The notes below the pieces were generated by a model that saw nothing but the letters and a program-made list of their open reading frames with translations, was not told where the DNA came from and did not search any database. A stretch of DNA of 64,000 bases, from NCBI GenBank assembly GCA_018266105.1, contig JAFEBA010000076.1, positions 265-64,264 on the forward strand, in the 5' to 3' direction. The stretch is from a bacterium. Its GTDB lineage: Bacteria; Vulcanimicrobiota; Xenobia; Xenobiales; JADMJV01. Positions 25,425 through 33,056 of the stretch are shown here, in pieces; the stretch's first letter is position 1, and every line of letters begins with the position of its first letter. Made by a program: the position numbers and the translations under genes.

Positions 25425-27385
25425 GCGGAGACGGGAGGGCTGGTGAAGCCTTCCCCCTGCAGAAACAGCCGACGCCACTCCAGGACGGATAGAATTCGCC
25501 ACAATTCCCAACTGTGGTCCTTACCGGCCTGATGTTCGTTAAAGAGTTTATCCAGGCGGTCCACTTGAAACCATTCGCGAGCAGCCTGGCTATGCAACTG
25601 GTCGGCCACCCACTCTTTCAGTGGACCGCGATACCAATGCACGGCCGGGGTCGGGTAGCCTTTCTTGTCTCTGCGCAAAATAATCTCGGGCGGAGCCAGG
25701 CCCGCCACGGCCGTGCGCAGCACGCGCTTGGTCCAGCCGGCGTGAATCTTGTAGACCCCAGGCAAGGCGAAGGCGAACTCGACCAGACGGTAGTCCAGAA
25801 ACGGGGTCCGGGCCTCGATGGAAAAGGCCATGCTGTTCCGATCTTCATAGCGCAACAACTGTGGAATGGACAGGTGAGTCAGATCCTGAGCCAGGCGACG
25901 GGAAAGCCGGTCCGGCCAGAGCCGGGCGGCGGTGCGGCTCCGGTCTACTCCCATCATTCCCTGACGGAGGCTCTCTTGCAGATAGACCGGAGGTTTCCAC
26001 GGGTCCGGCTTGAGCTTTTCCGCCTTGCGCAAAAAGCCGGGCAGACGGGCCTGCCAGCGAGCTTTGGAAGCCACTTTAGCCAAAGAACGACCGGCCAACT
26101 CCTCGCAAAGAGCCAGTTCCGAACCCTCCTGACCCTGCCAGGCCAGGTCCCAAACATGATCTTCCAGGTAGGGTAGGTAGCCGGCAAAAACCTCGTCGCC
26201 GCCCTGACCGTCCAGGAGCACCTTCACCTGGTTGTGAGCCGATTGCATGACTTTCCACTGCGTGAACAAGGTGGCACTGCCGGAAGGCTCGTCTTGAGCC
26301 CAGCATATCTTTGCCATGGCCCCGACCAGCTCTTCGGGGCGCGGGATGACTCGCGTGGCGTCCGTTTTGCAGCCTTCCACTACGCTACGAATAAACTGAG
26401 ACTCGCTGCAGTCCGCTTCCTCGTATTCACTGGAGAAAGTTCGAATGGGCTTGTCATTCAAGGCTGAGGCGATAGAGACAATGGAGCTACTGTCCATTCC
26501 ACCGGAGAGACAGGTTCCGACCGGCACATCTGAACGCAAGCGCAATCGCACCGCATCCTGAAGCAAAGCCCTCAACGCCTCGGCTGCGGTGTAAAACGAA
26601 ACATCCGGATGGGACGGAAGCGCCGGCTGAGCAAAGTCCAAAGCAGGCACAGGCGGGGCACCCTGCAGGCGCACCGAGGCCAGCTCCAGGGCTGCTTCAA
26701 AATTGTGGCCCGGCGCCAGACTCCAGTAGGATTGGATGGTCAAACCGGCTTGTGCTGAAATCCAGAGATGGTGGGCCGGGGGTAGAGGTTTGACGCCTTC
26801 GAAAAAGGTCTCTTGCTCATCATCACAGATGCTTTCTACCAGGAAACGCCCCAGGGCTCGAGGATTGGGACGGCGCAAGCCAGCATCATCACCCAGCAGA
26901 GCTTTGGGCTCGGAAGCGAAGCGAAATTCACCGGCCACTTCGGCGTAGTAGAAAGGCTTCACCCCGAAACGGTCACGAGCGCACCAGAGCTGGCTTTTCT
27001 GCTCGTCCCAGAGAGCGAAAGCCCACATCCCATTGAAATGGCTCAGACAGTCACGACCCCACTGCAGATAGGCCCGCACCAGCACCTCGCTGTCACTCTC
27101 AGTGCGAAACTGATGTCCCAGGCCTTCGAGCACGGTCCGAATTTCCAGATAGTTGTAGATCTCACCGTTGTAGATCAGCAGGCAATGTTCGACACGCATC
27201 GGTTGTTCCGAACGCGGGTCAAGATCGATAATGGACAAGCGGCGGTGAACCAGGCCCAGACCCGCCTGATTATAGATGCCCTGGGCGTCGGGCCCGCGAT
27301 GAGCCAGCAGTTGGCCCATCCGCTCCAGGCGTGAAGGCTCAATGGACCGTCCTTGCAGGTGGAAAACTCCAGCAATGCCGCACAT
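25421..27385 (-). CDS. asnB: Glutamine-hydrolysing asparagine synthase (AsnB-type), copy 1
   Basis: Makes asparagine, or a related amide, from aspartate with glutamine and ATP. The 654-aa protein starts MCGIAGVF, so the nucleophilic Cys2 of the Ntn glutaminase is intact; RGPDAQG, YNGEIYNY and RDRFGVKPFYY follow. The synthetase domain has the PP-loop SGGMDSSSI and the GGDEVFAGY motif. It is full length for cluster-forming AsnB proteins, with a longer linker around 230-260. A second copy is at 36382. Its place near a PhyH-like oxygenase leaves open an amide-forming role in a natural-product or capsule pathway rather than housekeeping. Confidence 0.92.
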   Translation of the reverse strand: MCGIAGVFHLQGRSIEPSRLERMGQLLAHRGPDAQGIYNQAGLGLVHRRLSIIDLDPRSEQPMRVEHCLLIYNGEIYNYLEIRTVLEGLGHQFRTESDSEVLVRAYLQWGRDCLSHFNGMWAFALWDEQKSQLWCARDRFGVKPFYYAEVAGEFRFASEPKALLGDDAGLRRPNPRALGRFLVESICDDEQETFFEGVKPLPPAHHLWISAQAGLTIQSYWSLAPGHNFEAALELASVRLQGAPPVPALDFAQPALPSHPDVSFYTAAEALRALLQDAVRLRLRSDVPVGTCLSGGMDSSSIVSIASALNDKPIRTFSSEYEEADCSESQFIRSVVEGCKTDATRVIPRPEELVGAMAKICWAQDEPSGSATLFTQWKVMQSAHNQVKVLLDGQGGDEVFAGYLPYLEDHVWDLAWQGQEGSELALCEELAGRSLAKVASKARWQARLPGFLRKAEKLKPDPWKPPVYLQESLRQGMMGVDRSRTAARLWPDRLSRRLAQDLTHLSIPQLLRYEDRNSMAFSIEARTPFLDYRLVEFAFALPGVYKIHAGWTKRVLRTAVAGLAPPEIILRRDKKGYPTPAVHWYRGPLKEWVADQLHSQAAREWFQVDRLDKLFNEHQAGKDHSWELWRILSVLEWRRLFLQGEGFTSPPVSA

Positions 27386-27468
27386 GCTTTAGGAGTGCTG
27401 TGTGCGCCCAGAAACCCCTCCCTGCTCTGTTGACGCAAAAGGATTGAGCAAAACGGCTCGAAGCAGCC

Positions 27469-28233
27469 GTGGTGTTGAACTCCCGTGAGCGAGAAGGGCT
27501 CTATCAAGGCCAATTTTTGGTGGGTAGAGCCACTTCCAATGGGCTGGCTGAAGCGGTCTGGACCTGCCTGCGCGAAGAATTTGGAGAGCAACCGCGCGAC
27601 TTCCAGGGCCCCGACTTCCTGAGCCGCCTCAATCGCGCCCGCCAGCGACTCTGCGGCGCCGAATGGCGCGATCAATGCCGTCGTTTTTTATTGGAACAAG
27701 GGCTCGAACTGGACCATTTCCTGCTCGACCGATTCCGACTGCGAGGGGTAGCCCCGGGTGCCGATGCCATCCCGGCTGCGGTCGCTGCTTTTTATGCCCA
27801 CCGCGACTGCTGGTATGCCAATCCTCAAGCCCAGATCAATCTCTGGCTGCCGCTGCACGATGTGGACGGGTCCTGCAGTTTTGGATTCTATCCAGAGTAC
27901 TTCCAGCATCCCGTGGAGAACGACTCGGAGCGCTTTGACTACGGTCAATTCCTGAGCGACGGCGGATTCCAAAGCACCACTCAGAGCCTGGTCCATCCCC
28001 GCTGGCTGGCCAACCAGCAACCCGAGCCCCCCTACCCGGTGGTGCTCAAGCGAGGGGAATTTCTGCTCTTCGCCGCCTCGCATCTGCATCGCACCCTGCC
28101 CAATCGTTGCGGACGCATTCGCTTCAGCCTGGACATGCGATTGGTCCATCGTGAGGATCACCTCTGTCATCGCGGAGCCCCCAACTGTGACAACCGCTCT
28201 CGCGGAGATGCCGCAGTGGACTACGCCTGGTAA
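27469..28233 (+). CDS. PhyH-like Fe(II)/2-oxoglutarate dioxygenase, putative
   Basis: A 254-aa protein resembling phytanoyl-CoA dioxygenase-like oxygenases. The core shows an HxD-like pair (AHRDCW, about residues 109-114), a jelly-roll strand NLWLPLHDVDGS, and a distal His with a following Arg (HLHRTLPN, GRIRFSLDMR) for iron and 2-oxoglutarate. Together these give the 2-His-1-carboxylate facial triad. The start is GTG without a clear ribosome site. It is divergent from asparagine synthase across 83 bp and converges with the papain-like gene. The substrate is unknown. Confidence 0.7.
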   Translation: MVLNSREREGLYQGQFLVGRATSNGLAEAVWTCLREEFGEQPRDFQGPDFLSRLNRARQRLCGAEWRDQCRRFLLEQGLELDHFLLDRFRLRGVAPGADAIPAAVAAFYAHRDCWYANPQAQINLWLPLHDVDGSCSFGFYPEYFQHPVENDSERFDYGQFLSDGGFQSTTQSLVHPRWLANQQPEPPYPVVLKRGEFLLFAASHLHRTLPNRCGRIRFSLDMRLVHREDHLCHRGAPNCDNRSRGDAAVDYAW

Positions 28234-29309
28234 GGAACTTCAGCCCGACTGTGCAGGCTTTCGGGCCCAAACTGGACCCGATCGGCGATCGCCTGAGGTA
28301 GCACTAGAAACTGTGTTTTCCACAGGAAGTCGCGCATGCCGATGGTGTGCTGAGCGTGATCGGCCGGGTCGAAGTAGGTGATCTGACCGTCCTGGCACCC
28401 CTGCAACAAAAGCATATGGTCTTTGCCCTCCCAGTTGGTCATGGCGGCCTGGAAGGTTTCCCCCGGCTCGAGCTTACTCAGCAACTCTTGCGTCGCCCTG
28501 GCAGACTTACTATCGTAGGCTATCACCACTTGAGGCTGACTCTGGGTAAGAGCGGTCAGAGCAGCAATTTCCGCGATCTTGAGGCCACCCCCATCTTTGT
28601 CATTGGCAAACCTGTCGGTGGCCACCTCGTAAGGCCCGCGTGCGGCTCCGGCAGCGGCCATCAAGCTGGATTGAATCAGTCGATCGGTGCTGTTGCGGCC
28701 ACTGCCGTCATCGCTCTGGCTACCTTCAACCCGCGACAGGGGAGCACCACTGGTCAGATAGATCTTGCCCTGAAGTCCGCTCAGATTCTCCACCAGGGCC
28801 GTGAAGCGTTCCGGATCTTCTGCCAGTTGACGTTCCACATTGGTCGCTCCGCAGGTGAAGCGATTGCCCTGCCAGATATTCTGGTCTGGCCCGCTCAGGA
28901 TGGCCACCGTCTCACGGGTCAGGGCCGCCCCGTCCAAACCGGCAGCTCGGGGTTTCTGAGTCAATTCGCTAAGATTCTGCAAGGTCGCCTGGGATAGCCG
29001 ACCCCGGTCCGCCAGGCATTGGAGCTGTTGCGCGCCTTGGGCGGAATCCGAGAGCACACTCAGAACCGAACCGTACAAAGCTCCCAGAGCGCCTGGCAAA
29101 GCCGAGGCGGTCAGGCTTGCGGAGCCGACGGCGTGGGTGGACTGAACGGAGCAAGGGCTGGTGGGTGCAGCGACCCTCGGAGCCTTGAAGGCCTGGATCG
29201 ACTCGCTCGGCGTAAAGCCGTCCGGCCAACGGTCCTCTGGTTTCTTGAACAAGCTCGAGCCTGAGCGGGACGGAGCCACCGACGAATTCTTAAAGGACGG
29301 AATGATCAC
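28221..29309 (-). CDS. Predicted papain-like cysteine peptidase
   Basis: A 362-aa protein of no family I can name with certainty. The first ~60 residues are Ser/Pro-rich and probably disordered. The second half has a papain-fold signature: Gln147 and Cys153 in WQGNRFTCGATNVE, His298 in EGKDHMLLLQ and Asp314 in TYFDPAD, in the right order and spacing for a C39/BTLCP-like peptidase. Whether it cleaves or transfers acyl groups cannot be told. The GTG start has only a weak AGGA upstream. Its end overlaps the convergent oxygenase gene by 13 bp. No signal peptide is visible. Confidence 0.6.
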   Translation of the reverse strand: MIIPSFKNSSVAPSRSGSSLFKKPEDRWPDGFTPSESIQAFKAPRVAAPTSPCSVQSTHAVGSASLTASALPGALGALYGSVLSVLSDSAQGAQQLQCLADRGRLSQATLQNLSELTQKPRAAGLDGAALTRETVAILSGPDQNIWQGNRFTCGATNVERQLAEDPERFTALVENLSGLQGKIYLTSGAPLSRVEGSQSDDGSGRNSTDRLIQSSLMAAAGAARGPYEVATDRFANDKDGGGLKIAEIAALTALTQSQPQVVIAYDSKSARATQELLSKLEPGETFQAAMTNWEGKDHMLLLQGCQDGQITYFDPADHAQHTIGMRDFLWKTQFLVLPQAIADRVQFGPESLHSRAEVPYQA

Positions 29310-29394
29310 GATCCTATAAGAGAATAAGAGGCTGAAAAAAAAATGAACGCTAGCGGGCCTCGAGCCAGGCGGTCGATTGGCCGGCCCAGATGGG

Positions 29395-31512
29395 CTAAGC
29401 CCTTTCTACAATACTCCAGGGCACGGCCGCCAGTCCACGAGCACCCTCCAGATCCAGCAAGCGCTCCGCCCGATAGCGCCTTTCTAAGTCCGGCGGCAGA
29501 TATTGCTGAAACTTGCCCAGTTGCAAGGGCGGCAATAGATGGCTGAGATCGATCGGAGCAGGATCGCGCAGCCGACCCATGATGCTCTCCAGATCTCCAT
29601 ACTCCTCGCCAAAGTGCAGGTAAAAGTTGTTGAATGTGGGGCGCAAGTTGTGCACCTGCTGCCAGAGCAGAGCCAGCGTCTGGTTGATGCGCCCACCGGC
29701 AAAGGTGAAAAGCCGATGGCCTGGTGTGCGCTCCTGTAAATTGACCGGAGCTTGTTGCAGAACAGGCTGCCATTGCTCGCGCAAGTAGTTGAGCAAGCGT
29801 GCCCCTTTTGAATCGAGGAAGGGCAAAACCGACTCGCCCGTGAGCAGCTCGCGCACGGCCTGACAGAGAGGATAGTGCAACAAACGCGGCGGTCCATTCC
29901 ATTGAGGCAGGGCACCCTCACCGGCCGACTCGACCACCATTCGGCCGGTGGCCTTGTCGATGTCCAGGATGCGCCAGTGACTACCCCCCAGAGCGAAGCT
30001 GGCCTTCTGCCCGACCAAACTCCAGGCAAACCAGGCATCCAGTTGGCCCACGCTGCGACCGCCGGAAGTAACCACATCAAACTGCTGCGCACTTGAGAAC
30101 ACAGAGAATAACTCGCGATAGCCATCGCCGCCCAGCTTACGCGCGCTCTCCTCGCCCAGAATCAGGCGACCATCGGCCCGCTGCAAAAGCCTCAACTCAC
30201 AAAGATGATTGAGGATGGACAATTTTTCGTCCTCAGCAATCTCACGCATCGCGTAGGTCGTCCAGGGAGCGAGCAAGCTGGCCTCGTTGGCGCCACCCTC
30301 AGCCACCGCCCTGGCCAGCACCTGCTGCGCGAAGATAGCCAGCGAGCGACGGCTGGGCTCCAGAGGCTCCACATAGCCGGACAGCGCCAACTGCAGCAGG
30401 GCGCACACCTGCAGAAAACTCCAGTGTTCATCGGTCACGAAGGCCATGTGGGCGGCCTGACCTCGGCGTCCACTGCGGCCCAGTCGCTGGAGCATCGAAG
30501 CCACAGTGCTGGGACTGTGGAGTTGCACCACCCGGTCCAGATCGCCAACGTCCAGGCCCAATTCCATGGTTGAGGTGGCCACAATGCAAGCCTGAGCGGC
30601 ACTTTGAAATGCCTTCTCGGAGCTGAGCCTCGAATCAACACTGAGCGAGGCATGATGTAAAAAACAGCGCTGACTTTGGGACTCTAGCGACTGAGATAGT
30701 TCTTCCGCCTTGCGCCTTGAATCCACGAATACCAGCGACTTTCCTTGCTGGGTCAGGCGCGCCACCTGCAAATGGCGCAGGTGCTCTTCTTCCCAGGGGT
30801 GGACCTCGATCAGCTTCTTGCCTTTCCTACGGCCGGGGTCCACGACCTGACCGCCAGGCCGGCCGAACCATTCCAGCAGCAGTTCTGGATTGCCAATCGT
30901 GGCCGACAGGCCGATCCGTTGCGGAGGTCTGCAGCTCTGCGCAGCCACTCGATCGAGCAGGCACAGCAAGTGATCCCCGCGCTCCTCACCAGCAAAGGCA
31001 TGAATCTCATCCAGCAAGATCAGACGCAAACCATCCCACAGTCCACTGCGTCCACGAGGACCACAAGCAGTGAGCAGAACCTCCAACGATTCGGGAGTGG
31101 TCATTAGAATCTCGGACGGATTGCTCAAGAAGCCCTGGCGCTGGCTGGGTCCGATGTCGCCGTGCCAGAGAAAGACCTCCATGCCCACCCGCCTGGCCCA
31201 GCGTTCCAGTCGAGGATGCTGATTGTTGAGCAGGGCCTTGAGCGGGCACAGATACAAAACCTGAAGTCCGGCTCTTCGTTGCCGAAGCAACAACTCCAGA
31301 ACCGGAATAAGAGCCGCTTCGGTTTTCCCTCCGGCGGTGGGGGCAAGAATCAGGCAATCGGCGCCCGAAAGCACGGCCGGAATAGACATTTCCTGGATGG
31401 GACGGAGTTCTCGCCAGCCCTCTCCTTCCGCGATCGCTCTTCTGAGCTCGGGATGCAGTTCAAAAAAGCGGCTGGTCGGCTCCAGATTGCTGGCACTCAA
31501 CAGTTGCGTCAA
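29395..31512 (-). CDS. brxHI: Lhr-like superfamily 2 helicase, BrxHI family
   Basis: ATP-dependent DNA/RNA helicase, 705 aa. Motif I is APTAGGKT with Lys63, motif II is DEIH (168-171), motif III is SAT in GLSATIGN, and motif VI is QRLGRSGRRGQ. A C-terminal winged-helix and Lhr-core-like region follows, without the long extra domain of full Lhr. This size and its coupling to brxD match BrxHI of BREX type 2. The start is TTG, sharing TTGA with the brxD stop, so the two are translationally coupled. No other BREX gene is in the window. Confidence 0.83.
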   Translation of the reverse strand: MTQLLSASNLEPTSRFFELHPELRRAIAEGEGWRELRPIQEMSIPAVLSGADCLILAPTAGGKTEAALIPVLELLLRQRRAGLQVLYLCPLKALLNNQHPRLERWARRVGMEVFLWHGDIGPSQRQGFLSNPSEILMTTPESLEVLLTACGPRGRSGLWDGLRLILLDEIHAFAGEERGDHLLCLLDRVAAQSCRPPQRIGLSATIGNPELLLEWFGRPGGQVVDPGRRKGKKLIEVHPWEEEHLRHLQVARLTQQGKSLVFVDSRRKAEELSQSLESQSQRCFLHHASLSVDSRLSSEKAFQSAAQACIVATSTMELGLDVGDLDRVVQLHSPSTVASMLQRLGRSGRRGQAAHMAFVTDEHWSFLQVCALLQLALSGYVEPLEPSRRSLAIFAQQVLARAVAEGGANEASLLAPWTTYAMREIAEDEKLSILNHLCELRLLQRADGRLILGEESARKLGGDGYRELFSVFSSAQQFDVVTSGGRSVGQLDAWFAWSLVGQKASFALGGSHWRILDIDKATGRMVVESAGEGALPQWNGPPRLLHYPLCQAVRELLTGESVLPFLDSKGARLLNYLREQWQPVLQQAPVNLQERTPGHRLFTFAGGRINQTLALLWQQVHNLRPTFNNFYLHFGEEYGDLESIMGRLRDPAPIDLSHLLPPLQLGKFQQYLPPDLERRYRAERLLDLEGARGLAAVPWSIVERA

Positions 31513-32828
31513 AGCTCAACTTCAAAAGCCGAACACGACTGACCCAGGGCACGCTCTTCCTCGGGATGAAGTTGAATCTGTTCTAACTGACGGGTTTCGA
31601 ACTTATAGTCACGACCCGGGTCGTAGCTTTCATGCTGGTCAACCAGGTCCATGGAGTTGACCAGCTCGCGTAAAAAGATACGCGGGGCCACTTCGATCCG
31701 ACCGCCAAACCCTGCTGTAACTCGATCCACGAAACTGCTCAGCAATTCCGGCGTAATTTTGGCACGCACTCGCTCGGGGTGATCGGCCGGATAGATCTCC
31801 ACGATCCTTTCAGCCACCTGGCGCAAGCGTTCCGCATTGAAGGGCCTCAAGCGCACCTGAGCCTGGCGCAGATTGTCCGGCTCACCTTCCTTGAACTGAA
31901 CCGAGATTCGCTCCTGGAGAGGCTGAAGCAGCGGAACGCCGCCTGGACTATCGAAGAAATCGGGAGTTCCTGTGAAGAGCAAATGCAAACCGGCAAACTC
32001 CTGACCATCCACCGCATCCACCAGTTGCCTTAAAACTTCCAGACTCTTGAGACGCTCGGGGCGACGCAGACGCAGCACCGTTTCTACCTCGTCGATGATC
32101 AGCAAAAGGCCACTGTGTCCGGCCGACTTGGCCAGTTCCAACCAGCCACGCAGGAAGATCAAGGCGTCGCTATTGTCCAGTTGTCCAGAGACCCCGGCCA
32201 GGCGCTTGATGTCGGCGCTGACCTTGGCTTCACCCTGCATCCAATCCAGGATTCCGCGAGCATCGTCATAGCGCTGCTCGAACTTGGCACAATGGTAGGC
32301 TTTCAGACAGGCTGCCAGGCGGCCGGCCTGCTGGCCGACGCTGACCAGGTGCTGCTCCACCTTGTGCGATACGGCGGCAGCGAAGTTCGGGGACTCTTCG
32401 TCCACTCCGTCCACTTCCACCACCTGATCTTCCAATCGATAGAGCCAGCGGTCCACCAGACTCTGCAGAGCCCCCCCCCTGCGACCAGGCATGGACATAT
32501 TCTGACATAGCCTCTTATACACTTCGCTGAGCTTGTAGAGCGGGGTATCGGCCACCGAGATGACCACCTTGGAGACCAGGAAGTTATCCGCCAACGCCTC
32601 AGCTGAAGCCAGGCTGGTCAGAAAGGTCTTACCTGAGCCGTAGGCGCCGCGCAAGAACTTATATGCCCCTCGACCCTGAGCCACGTAGGCGCGCTGGTCT
32701 CGCAGAATCTTCATCTGCTCTTCCAATCCTACGGCATAATGCTCCAGCCCCTCGGGCGGCACGGTGCCACTCCGCAGGGCATTGATGATCGTCAGGGCTT
32801 GTTCACGAGAAAGGGTTAAGGTGGACAT
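31509..32828 (-). CDS. brxD: BREX-type ATP-binding protein BrxD (DUF2791)
   Basis: A 439-aa P-loop ATPase of the BrxC/BrxD (DUF2791) family. It has Walker A GAYGSGKT (61-68) with the family context FLRGAYGSGKTFL, Walker B LLLIIDEVE (Asp246, Glu247) and a downstream FTGTPDFFD sensor segment. The C-terminus is winged-helix-like. In BREX type 2 this protein is encoded beside the helicase BrxHI, as here. The 5' side holds a 228-bp non-coding region with inverted repeats. The family call is strong; membership of a working anti-phage system is inference because PglZ, PglX, PglW and PglY are absent. Confidence 0.86.
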   Translation of the reverse strand: MSTLTLSREQALTIINALRSGTVPPEGLEHYAVGLEEQMKILRDQRAYVAQGRGAYKFLRGAYGSGKTFLTSLASAEALADNFLVSKVVISVADTPLYKLSEVYKRLCQNMSMPGRRGGALQSLVDRWLYRLEDQVVEVDGVDEESPNFAAAVSHKVEQHLVSVGQQAGRLAACLKAYHCAKFEQRYDDARGILDWMQGEAKVSADIKRLAGVSGQLDNSDALIFLRGWLELAKSAGHSGLLLIIDEVETVLRLRRPERLKSLEVLRQLVDAVDGQEFAGLHLLFTGTPDFFDSPGGVPLLQPLQERISVQFKEGEPDNLRQAQVRLRPFNAERLRQVAERIVEIYPADHPERVRAKITPELLSSFVDRVTAGFGGRIEVAPRIFLRELVNSMDLVDQHESYDPGRDYKFETRQLEQIQLHPEEERALGQSCSAFEVEL

Positions 32829-33056
32829 GGCCTTGAAGATTCCTCAAGACGGCAAGTCCTCCTGCGCCTTTCTAGTGCGGCAGATTCTTGTTCCGTCCCA
32901 AACACCTGTTCAGGGAAGCCGGAGACTTTGAGGCGAACCTGTGAGCCGTAAGTCTCCACCGGACCGAATAGAAGTTGGGAACCCACTGAGTCGCGTGCCC
33001 TGAAGCTTGATTCTCATCGAAGGCTTGGCGCGCGACGAAGGCTAGTTCTAAAAAAT
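32829..33056. other. 228-bp non-coding region with nested inverted repeats
   Basis: This gap between the stop of the beta-helix gene and the brxD start contains an outer inverted repeat TTCAGGG (32909-32915) and CCCTGAA (32998-33004). Inside it is GGAGACTT (32921-32928) paired with AAGTCTCC (32950-32957), and TGGG/CCCA at 32976-32985. It could fold on either strand: as a brxD leader on the minus strand or as a free small RNA on the plus strand. The core faintly recalls cobalamin-riboswitch boxes, but there is no regulated gene on the plus strand and the match is poor. Confidence 0.35.

Noticed and set aside
25421-27385. Beta-lactam synthetase
   Set aside because: The N-terminal Cys2 glutaminase nucleophile and usual AsnB motifs are kept, which beta-lactam synthetases lack.
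29395-32828. A complete BREX defence system
   Set aside because: Only BrxD and BrxHI are present; no PglZ, methyltransferase, kinase or BrxC is found in the flanking genes.
32909-33004. Cobalamin riboswitch on the plus strand
   Set aside because: Only scattered box-like similarity, wrong spacing, and no plus-strand gene to control until 34994 beyond an opposite-strand gene.
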